The position numbers and the translations under genes are program-made. Of a DNA stretch of 64,000 nucleotides, positions 57,400 to 64,000 are shown one piece after another. Under the pieces are notes generated by a model, which worked only from the letters and a program-made list of their open reading frames with translations, was not told the DNA's origin and searched no databases. The DNA comes from Methylococcaceae bacterium (lineage in GTDB: Bacteria > Pseudomonadota > Gammaproteobacteria > Methylococcales > Methylomonadaceae). Where the stretch lies: the NCBI GenBank assembly GCA_016715325.1, contig JADKAL010000004.1:62001-126000 (forward strand), written 5' to 3'. Position 1 is the first letter of the stretch; the number at the start of each line of letters is the position of its first letter.

Positions 57400-57434
57400 C
57401 TTATCCTCCACTAATCATTCGAAAAACCGATAAC

Positions 57435-58511
57435 ATGAAAATCAATAGACTGGGTTTATTGTTACTCTCATTAATAACTGGTTGCGATAAACCGCAGCCA
57501 AGCGCGCCGCTGCCACGTCCGGCGCTGGTCATGGTCGTCGGCAATCAGGCGACCGCACACGCGATGTCGCTTGTCGGCGAAGTCCGGCCTCGTTATGAAT
57601 CCGGCCAAGGTTTTCGAATCAACGGCAAAATTATCGCGCGAAAAGCCGAAGTGGGCGATAGGGTCAAAAAAGGCCAAATCATTGTCAAACTGGACCCTTC
57701 AGATACAAATTTAAACGTTGCCTCAGCCCAAGCGAATGTCACCGCAGCCGAAGCCAGCCTTAATTTAGCTGCGGCGGAATTGACCCGCTATCAAAAACTA
57801 TTTGCGAAACACTTTATTTCGGCATCGGCACTGGATATCAAGAAAGCCGAATTAAAAACCGCCAAAGCACGCTTAGATCAAGAAAAAGCAAATGCGGAAG
57901 TAGCGGGTAACCAAACGGAATATACCAACCTAATAGCCGACCGCGACGGCATCCTCACCCAGATTCGAGCAGAACCCGGACAAGTCGTCGAAGCCGGTGA
58001 AGTCATCGCCCAAATCGCGGACACAAAATTGCTCGAAGTCTTGGTTGCCGTTCCTGAATCGAAAATGGCGGAAGTTAGTTTGAATATTCCGGTGAATATA
58101 AAGTTATGGGCATCTCCGGAAAAAATATATGCCGGTAAAGTACGCGAAATTGCGCCTTCCGCAGATTCGTCAACCCGCGCTTTCAATGTCCGAGTCACAC
58201 TCCAAGATGCGGATGATGCCGTCAAATTAAGCATGACTGCGCGGGTGCGATTTAACTCAGCGGCGACTTCTACTGAAAATAATTTCTTGATACCTAATTC
58301 AGCAGTAACGGAACTCAACGGCAAACCTTCTGTATGGGTTATAGACGCCGATAACAAGGCGCAACCGCGTGAAGTCGTCGCGGGTGGCTTTACTGAAAAC
58401 GGCGTGTCGGTAATTTCCGGACTGCAAGCGGGGGAAAAAATCGCAACGGTAGGCGTCCACACCTTAGTTAAAAATCAAGCAGTGAAGCCTGTAATAGAGG
58501 CTACGCCATGA
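57435..58511 (+). CDS. RND efflux periplasmic adaptor lipoprotein
   Basis: A 358-aa membrane-fusion protein. LGLLLLSLITGC is a lipoprotein signal with lipobox ITGC. FRINGKIIARKAEVGDRVKK starts the biotinyl-lipoyl domain, followed by an alpha-hairpin (ANVTAAEASLNLAAAELTRY) and the beta-barrel (VLVAVPESKMAEV, REIAPSADSSTRAFNV). The ATG at 57435 is chosen; the frame is open further upstream inside tetR, but the signal peptide begins here. Its stop overlaps the pump start by 4 bp (ATGA). Confidence 0.93.
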   Translation: MKINRLGLLLLSLITGCDKPQPSAPLPRPALVMVVGNQATAHAMSLVGEVRPRYESGQGFRINGKIIARKAEVGDRVKKGQIIVKLDPSDTNLNVASAQANVTAAEASLNLAAAELTRYQKLFAKHFISASALDIKKAELKTAKARLDQEKANAEVAGNQTEYTNLIADRDGILTQIRAEPGQVVEAGEVIAQIADTKLLEVLVAVPESKMAEVSLNIPVNIKLWASPEKIYAGKVREIAPSADSSTRAFNVRVTLQDADDAVKLSMTARVRFNSAATSTENNFLIPNSAVTELNGKPSVWVIDADNKAQPREVVAGGFTENGVSVISGLQAGEKIATVGVHTLVKNQAVKPVIEATP

Positions 58512-61500
58512 GCGAGAATAACACCTCATCCACAGAATATAACCGTTTTAATCTATCGGATTGGGCTTTAAAGCATCAAGCCCTCGTGCTGTATTTAATG
58601 CTGGTGTTTACCGTTGCCGGACTTTTTTCATATACCCAATTAGGCCAATCCGAGGACCCGCCTTTCACTTTTAAGGTGATGTTGGTACACACGACTTGGC
58701 CGGGTGCAAGCGCCGAAGAAGTCGAAATGCAAATCACCGACAAATTGGAAAAAAAACTTCAAGAAGTACCGCATCTTGACTACACAAACAGTTTTTCGCG
58801 CTCGGGCGAATCGATGATTTTCCTGATCGTCAAAGACAATACTTTCTCCGAAGATATTCCCGAAGTTTGGTATCAAGTACGTAAAAAAATCGGCGATATC
58901 CGGCATACGCTTCCGCAGAACATCGAAAGCCTGACTTTCAACGACGAATTCAGCGACGTTTACGGCAGTATGTATGCTTTAACCGGCGACGGCTTCGACT
59001 ACGCCGCTTTGAAAAAGCAAGCGGACTCGATTCGAACCGAATTACTAAAAATTAAAGATGTTGCGAAGGTCGATTTTTTCGGCGAACAAAAACAGCGGCT
59101 GTTTATTGAAATTTCCAATACCAAGCTAGTTGCTATCGGCCTTAATACTGCCCAACTCATCAATATTTTGCAGTTACAAAATGCTGTCGTGCAGGGCGGC
59201 GCATTCGATACCGGTGACGAACGCATTCGTATTGCCGTATCGGGCCGTTACACTCGATTGGAGGATTTGCGCGAATTGCGCCTGCGTGCGAATAACCAAG
59301 ATTTTCAGCTGGGCGATGTGACGCGTATCTATCGAGGCTATGAAAACCCGCCGCACGACCGTGTTCGCTTTCAAGGAAAACCAGCACTGTTATTGGGTAT
59401 CAGTATGAAAGACGGCGGCGATGTCATCGCACTCGGTCACGATCTTGATAACAGTATCGAACGCATTCAACAGCAACTGCTTATCGGTTTAGAACTTAAC
59501 CCGGTCACGTTACAACCGAAAATCGTCGCCAATTCCGTTAACGATTTTGTTAAATCGCTGCTTGAAGCGTTAGTTATTGTCCTGGGCGTCAGCTTAATTT
59601 CATTAGGATGGCGAAGCGGGATCGTAGTAGCCATCACAATTCCGGCGGTACTCGCGAGCACTTTCACTATCATGCAGCTCAATAACATCGGTCTGCACAA
59701 AATCTCGCTGGGAGCGCTGATATTAGCCCTAGGCTTATTAGTCGACGACGCGATCATCGCCGTCGAAATGATGTCATCCAAAATGGAGCAAGGCTGGGAC
59801 AGAGTTAAAGCGGCTTCATTCGCATATACATCAACCGCCATGCCGATGCTAACCGGCACATTGGTGACCGTTGCCGGTTTTTTACCGATTGCGACCGCGG
59901 CTTCGTCTACAGGCGAATATACCCGTTCGATCTTTCAGGTTACCGCCATTTCACTCGCCATTTCCTGGTTTGCCGCTGTTGTATTCGTGCCCTATTTAGG
60001 TTTTCATCTGTTGCCTGACTATACAAAAGTCCCGGAACCATCCAAATTCACAACATGGTTGAGAAAGACCTTCAGCCTTGTCGAGGCGACAGACGACAAT
60101 CATCATCACGACATCTATAACACGCCGTTTTACCGGTCATTTCGTTCGGTTGTCACCGCTTGCGTTCGCTACCGGAAATCGGTTATCGCGGTTACTGTCT
60201 TGCTTTTCATTTTGGCCATTATCGGTTTCGGTAAAGTGCAGCAACAATTTTTCCCTGACTCGACCCGCCCCGAGTTGATTATCGATTTACGTTTAACCGA
60301 AGGGGCTTCTTATGCTGCAACCGATAAACAAGTCGAAAAACTGGAACATTGGTTACAAGATTGGAATACAAAACACCGCGGAATAGAAAATTTTGCGACC
60401 TATATCGGTACGGGAGCGCCCCGGTTTTACTTACCGCTGGATATACAATTACCGCATCGCGGATTCGGCGAAGTGGTGATTCTGAGCAAAACATTAGCGG
60501 ATCGCGAAGCTTTACGAAGCGATCTGCTCAGATTATTTGAAACCGATTTTCCGGCCCTACGCGCCTCGGTTTTACGCTTGGAAAACGGTCCTCCTGTCGG
60601 TTTTCCGGTGCAATTTAGGGTATCGGGAACCGATCTTAAGCAAATCTTCGACCTTTCGCATCAAATTGCCGACATCATGCGCGCAAATAATAACTTGGTT
60701 AATGTCCAACTTAACTGGGAAGAACCGAGTAAAGTCGTCAAGATAGAAATCGATCAAGCGAAAGCTAGAATGGCGGGAATCAGCTCCGTGGATATTGCTA
60801 ACGTTCTGAATGGCGCGTTGCAAGAACTTTACATTACCGAATTCAGAGAAGGTATCGAACGGATCGATGTGGTTGCTCGCTCGCCCGAAGTCGAACGGAC
60901 GCGGCTTTCGCATCTGCCGGATATGATGATGAATACGCAAAACGGGAAAGCTATCCCGCTATCTCAAATTGCGGCGATAAGTTCCGAATTCGAACAAGGC
61001 GTTATTTGGCGGCGTAACCGCATACCGACGATTACCGTTCGCGCCAATTTACAGGGCGATCTTCAAGCGCCTGTGGTATCGCAACAAATAGAAGACAAGC
61101 TGACATCACTGAAAGCATCGTTACCGTTAGGCGTTAGCATAGAAACCGGCGGAGCCGTTGAGGAATCCGCAAAAGGCGGCGCTTCGGTAGCGGCGGGTTT
61201 CCCCCTATTTTTACTGGCAGTACTTACTATTCTGATGGTTCAGTTACAGAGCTTTTCCAGGGTATTTTTAGTGTTGTTAACTGCGCCGTTAGGTTTAATC
61301 GGCGTTACAGTCGCACTACTGCTTTTCGATAAACCGTTCGGTTTTGTCGCCATGCTCGGCACGATAGCCCTTTCCGGAATGATTATGCGCAATTCGGTCA
61401 TTCTAGTAGATCAAATCGACCAGGATCGTGTATCCGGTCTTGCATCTTGGCAAGCCGTTGTTGAATCGACTATACGGCGATTCAGACCGATTGTACTCAC

Positions 61501-61672
61501 TGCTGCTGCCGCCATACTCGCCATGATACCGTTAACTCGAAGCGTGTTTTTCGGCCCGATGGCCGTAGCTATCATGGGTGGATTAGCCTTTGCCACGTTA
61601 CTCACGGTCTTGTTTTTACCGGCCTTGTACGCGTTTTGGTTTAAGGTGGAAATGCCGAAGGACGCAAATTAA
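58508..61672 (+). CDS. RND-family efflux pump permease
   Basis: A 1054-aa inner-membrane proton antiporter. N-terminal LVLYLMLVFTVAGLFSYTQL and EDPPFTFKVMLVHTTWPGAS are typical of the HAE1-like pumps. The two acidic residues of the fourth membrane helix are in LGLLVDDAIIAVEMM. Twelve hydrophobic segments and two large periplasmic loops are evident, and the C-terminal half repeats the pattern (GLIGVTVALLLFDKPFG, GMIMRNSVILVDQIDQD). It exports drugs, dyes or similar compounds with the adaptor; no outer-membrane channel gene follows, so a shared TolC is presumably used. Confidence 0.94.
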   Translation: MSENNTSSTEYNRFNLSDWALKHQALVLYLMLVFTVAGLFSYTQLGQSEDPPFTFKVMLVHTTWPGASAEEVEMQITDKLEKKLQEVPHLDYTNSFSRSGESMIFLIVKDNTFSEDIPEVWYQVRKKIGDIRHTLPQNIESLTFNDEFSDVYGSMYALTGDGFDYAALKKQADSIRTELLKIKDVAKVDFFGEQKQRLFIEISNTKLVAIGLNTAQLINILQLQNAVVQGGAFDTGDERIRIAVSGRYTRLEDLRELRLRANNQDFQLGDVTRIYRGYENPPHDRVRFQGKPALLLGISMKDGGDVIALGHDLDNSIERIQQQLLIGLELNPVTLQPKIVANSVNDFVKSLLEALVIVLGVSLISLGWRSGIVVAITIPAVLASTFTIMQLNNIGLHKISLGALILALGLLVDDAIIAVEMMSSKMEQGWDRVKAASFAYTSTAMPMLTGTLVTVAGFLPIATAASSTGEYTRSIFQVTAISLAISWFAAVVFVPYLGFHLLPDYTKVPEPSKFTTWLRKTFSLVEATDDNHHHDIYNTPFYRSFRSVVTACVRYRKSVIAVTVLLFILAIIGFGKVQQQFFPDSTRPELIIDLRLTEGASYAATDKQVEKLEHWLQDWNTKHRGIENFATYIGTGAPRFYLPLDIQLPHRGFGEVVILSKTLADREALRSDLLRLFETDFPALRASVLRLENGPPVGFPVQFRVSGTDLKQIFDLSHQIADIMRANNNLVNVQLNWEEPSKVVKIEIDQAKARMAGISSVDIANVLNGALQELYITEFREGIERIDVVARSPEVERTRLSHLPDMMMNTQNGKAIPLSQIAAISSEFEQGVIWRRNRIPTITVRANLQGDLQAPVVSQQIEDKLTSLKASLPLGVSIETGGAVEESAKGGASVAAGFPLFLLAVLTILMVQLQSFSRVFLVLLTAPLGLIGVTVALLLFDKPFGFVAMLGTIALSGMIMRNSVILVDQIDQDRVSGLASWQAVVESTIRRFRPIVLTAAAAILAMIPLTRSVFFGPMAVAIMGGLAFATLLTVLFLPALYAFWFKVEMPKDAN

Positions 61673-61816
61673 GCTGTAAAACAGACCGCTAAACTTCGTA
61701 TAAAGCCTTTAAGAATGAATTCGGCAATCGCAAGTTTAGAAGACGATATTCGTCGAAATGGATAATAACCCAGTAATCGAGTAAACTATATTCCGCAATT
61801 AAACTGAAACAATACC

Positions 61817-62524
61817 ATGACATCCATCGATAATGTACACCCAGCCGAAATCAATAAGTTCGGTTCAATGGCAGAACGCTGGTGGGATCCCCAAGGCGAA
61901 TTCAAAACCTTACACGACATCAACCCGCTGCGTTTGGAGTTTATCCAACGCTATATCAATCTCGACGGCCAGCGTATCGTCGACGTCGGTTGCGGCGGAG
62001 GCATTTTAACCGAAGCCTTGGCAAAACATGGCGCCGATGCGATGGGCATCGATCTTAGCGAAGATTTGATCGATGTCGCCGATTTACACGGCCTTGAGTC
62101 GGGTATCAAGGTTCACTATCGAAAAATCAGCGCTGAAGATCTGGCAAGTCAACAGCCGGAGACGTTCGATCATGTCACCTGCATGGAAATGCTCGAGCAC
62201 GTTCCCGATCCGGGGTCGATTATTCAAGCCTGCGCCACATTGGTAAAGCCGGGCGGGATGGTGTTTTTTTCAACGCTAAACCGCAAACCCAAAGCGTATT
62301 TGCTAGCTATTGTTGCGGCCGAGCATATTTTGAGAATGCTACCAAAAGGAACGCACGATTATAAGACGTTCATAAAACCGTCGGAATTGTCCAAATCGGC
62401 CCGTCATTGCGGCCTGTCGCTTCAGGGGATGGTCGGCATTGAATACAACCCTTTTACAAAGTTGTTTAGTGTCAGTAAAGACATCGATGTCAATTACATT
62501 GCCGCTTTCAAACGTGAAAGTTAA
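61817..62524 (+). CDS. ubiG: Ubiquinone biosynthesis O-methyltransferase
   Basis: A 235-aa SAM-dependent methyltransferase. FGSMAERWWDPQGEFKTLHD and NPLRLEFIQRYI are characteristic UbiG N-terminal segments. The SAM site is IVDVGCGGGILTEALAKHGA followed by GIDLSEDLI. TCMEMLEHVPDP and KPGGMVFFSTLNRKPKAYL follow. It catalyses both O-methylation steps of ubiquinone synthesis. It is followed by a YciK-like SDR. Confidence 0.95.
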   Translation: MTSIDNVHPAEINKFGSMAERWWDPQGEFKTLHDINPLRLEFIQRYINLDGQRIVDVGCGGGILTEALAKHGADAMGIDLSEDLIDVADLHGLESGIKVHYRKISAEDLASQQPETFDHVTCMEMLEHVPDPGSIIQACATLVKPGGMVFFSTLNRKPKAYLLAIVAAEHILRMLPKGTHDYKTFIKPSELSKSARHCGLSLQGMVGIEYNPFTKLFSVSKDIDVNYIAAFKRES

Positions 62525-62583
62525 TCAATAGCGGCTTTATAAAACGACCGATTCGCCATGTTTATTTTTAACTGTCTATCGAT

Positions 62584-63312
62584 ATGCCTTTAACTGACCA
62601 TGTTATCTTAATTACCGGTGCAGGCGGCGGCTTGGGCGGCACGGCGGCGAAAGCACTGGCTGAAGCGGGCGCGCAAATCATCTTGCTGGATAAAAGCATA
62701 CCGAAACTTGAAGCGGTGTACGATACAATCAAGTCGGCCGGTGCTCCCGAACCTATCATGTATCCGTTCGATTTAGCAGGCGCAAATGAGAACGACTATG
62801 ACGAGCTTGCAGAAAAAATAGACGCAAAATACGGCACTCTGCATGGATTGTTGCATTCTGCTGCCGAATTCAGCGGTTTCACACCGCTAGCCGTGCAAGG
62901 TTCTAAAGAGTGGGGACATACCCTGAATGTCAATCTGAATGCGCCTTTTATATTGTGCCGGGTCTTATTGCCGCTCCTTCAGAAAAATAATACTGCCTCG
63001 ATTGTTTTCACGTCGGATTCGTCTTCACGTTTACCCCGTGCCTATGCAGGCGCTTACGGCGTATCTAAAATCGCGCTTGAAGGCTTAGCGGTCATTCTGG
63101 CGGAAGAACTTGAATCCTTTAAAAAAATCAGGGTCAATATTTTGATTCCCGGTCCTGTCGACTCACCGCAAAGAAAGCGGGCTTTTCCGGCAGAAGACAA
63201 ACTAAAATTGCCCAAAATGGAATCTTTAGCGCCGGTCTATCGTTACCTCTTCAGCTCGAAGAGTATAGGCGTGACGGGGCAAATCATTGATGCTAGAACC
63301 TTTCATTTATAA
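62584..63312 (+). CDS. YciK-like short-chain oxidoreductase
   Basis: A 242-aa SDR: ITGAGGGLGGTAAKALAEAG is the cofactor loop, LLHSAAEF stands at the NAG position, FTSDSSSRLPRAYAGAYGVSK holds the catalytic Ser, Tyr and Lys. The sequence and the neighbourhood (just after ubiG) agree with YciK; the substrate is not known. It is 9 bp upstream of sufT, so the two are probably co-transcribed. Confidence 0.8.
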   Translation: MPLTDHVILITGAGGGLGGTAAKALAEAGAQIILLDKSIPKLEAVYDTIKSAGAPEPIMYPFDLAGANENDYDELAEKIDAKYGTLHGLLHSAAEFSGFTPLAVQGSKEWGHTLNVNLNAPFILCRVLLPLLQKNNTASIVFTSDSSSRLPRAYAGAYGVSKIALEGLAVILAEELESFKKIRVNILIPGPVDSPQRKRAFPAEDKLKLPKMESLAPVYRYLFSSKSIGVTGQIIDARTFHL

Positions 63313-63321
63313 GTTACGATT

Positions 63322-63876
63322 ATGGCCGATAGAGAAGATGTTGTTTTAACCCGAGACGTTAACGTAATTACGGTGCCGGACGGCAACGCCGCAACCTTGA
63401 AAAAAGGCGAAATCGTTACCATTCATCAAGCCTTAGGCAATAACTATACGGTTGTCACCGAATACGGTCACATGGTGCGAATTGCCAATATCGATGCCGA
63501 TGCGTTAGGTAAGGAACATCACCAACTTCATACCTTAGTGTCCGACATAGGCGCAGAAGCGGTAGAACGAAATTGCTGGGAAGTTATGAAAACCGTCTAC
63601 GATCCTGAAATACCGGTCAACATAGTCGATCTGGGGCTTGTTTATCAGTGCCGTGTCGATCCTTCCTCCAGCAATCCTAAATTGAACGATGTCCATGTGG
63701 TTATGACGCTCACGGCGCCCGGCTGCGGAATGGGACCGGTTATTCAAGGCGATGTGGAAAAGTGTATCCGCGCTTTACCCGGTGTCGGCAAAGTCGAGGT
63801 AGAAATCGCACTCGATCCGCCTTGGTCACGGGATATGATGTCTGAAGTCGCCCAATTGCAATTAGGCTTGTTTTAA
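63322..63876 (+). CDS. sufT: Iron-sulfur cluster assembly protein SufT
   Basis: A 184-aa protein of the SufT type. An N-terminal domain of about 75 residues (VLTRDVNVITVPDGNAATLK) precedes the DUF59/MIP18 domain: VYDPEIPVNIVDLGLVYQC, the conserved cysteine in TLTAPGCGMGPVI, and VEIALDPPWSRDMM. SufT acts as an accessory maturation factor for iron-sulfur proteins. It stands here without other suf genes. Confidence 0.93.
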   Translation: MADREDVVLTRDVNVITVPDGNAATLKKGEIVTIHQALGNNYTVVTEYGHMVRIANIDADALGKEHHQLHTLVSDIGAEAVERNCWEVMKTVYDPEIPVNIVDLGLVYQCRVDPSSSNPKLNDVHVVMTLTAPGCGMGPVIQGDVEKCIRALPGVGKVEVEIALDPPWSRDMMSEVAQLQLGLF

Positions 63877-63889
63877 GTTTTAGGGTCAC

Positions 63890-63921
63890 TTAAAACAAAA
63901 AGGAGGCTACAGCGGCCTCCT
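63890..63921 (-). terminator. Terminator for a leftward gene beyond the window
   Basis: AGGAGGC (63901-63907) pairs with GCCTCCT (63915-63921). On the minus strand the stem is followed by TTTTTGTTTT, a good T tract; on the plus strand it is not. It therefore mainly serves a minus-strand gene entering from the right. Possible stops of such a gene lie at 63945 or 63970, too close to the edge to identify the protein. It may also help end sufT transcription. Confidence 0.7.
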
Positions 63922-64000
63922 CTAAAATCTACATACATGGAATATTAAATTAATTCCAATTTTCTGATCTTAATTAAATAACGCATATCTCGAAACCGTT

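Noticed and set aside
63945..64000. The 3' end of a minus-strand gene at the right edge
   Set aside because: Two frames could end here and only about 10-18 codons are visible; too short to support a call beyond the terminator.
1..64000. CRISPR arrays, rRNA genes, phage structural genes
   Set aside because: No regularly spaced repeats, no rRNA-like sequence and no phage genes other than the integrase remnant were seen.

Overview
The window looks like part of the chromosome of a gammaproteobacterial methylotroph, most likely a type I methanotroph (Methylococcales). The evidence is a PQQ methanol dehydrogenase of the lanthanide-dependent XoxF type, a methenyl-H4F cyclohydrolase (FchA), gammaproteobacterial synteny (cysS / cyclophilin / lpxH) and moderately AT-rich base composition. 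No pmo or mxa genes are present, so methanotrophy itself is inferred.

Positions 1-34.7 kb form a large surface-glycan locus. It contains four sulfotransferase-like genes (one cut by the window edge, one frameshifted), several glycosyltransferases (one a 1376-aa protein with TPR, GT4 and rhamnan-synthesis-F-like parts, and one frameshifted GT61-methyltransferase fusion), a secreted putative glycosidase and a secreted sulfatase. The locus ends in capsule genes kpsC and kpsS followed by an SDR. Convergent to these is an operon of a 2541-aa type I polyketide/fatty-acid synthase without thioesterase, an alpha-oxoamine synthase (AONS/BioF family) and a formyltransferase-like protein. The set PKS + oxoamine synthase + SDR + KpsC matches the rkp-1 capsule region of Sinorhizobium meliloti. 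The most coherent reading is synthesis of a dedicated amino-lipid, perhaps sphingoid-like and perhaps N-formylated, that serves a sulfated capsule. That chemistry is inference.

Positions 35-44.3 kb alternate housekeeping genes with two small accessory patches. Housekeeping genes are an FNR-box-preceded lipoprotein, yjdM, aspS, an FmdB-family zinc ribbon, pyrC and the tRNA cluster Pro-Arg-His. The first patch (36.7-39.3 kb) holds a RelE/ParE-type toxin-antitoxin pair, an IS3-family element without target duplication, broken small genes and an inverted pair of 30-bp repeats. The second (42.9-44.0 kb) is a decayed integrase/HTH scar abutting tRNA-His.

Positions 44.3-64 kb are core metabolism: fchA, cysS, a periplasmic cyclophilin, lpxH, xoxF (with one single-base frameshift), a divergent transketolase, an EAL-domain protein, a TVP38/DedA-like membrane protein, a secreted M14 carboxypeptidase, a TetR-adaptor-RND efflux operon with a clear double operator, ubiG, a yciK-like SDR and sufT.

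Caution: at least six single-base indels break otherwise well conserved reading frames (12.66, 13.55, 37.79, 38.44, 38.81 and 48.69 kb), including xoxF. This pattern fits residual sequencing or assembly errors better than six independent pseudogenes, so those genes are annotated as frameshifted rather than dead.
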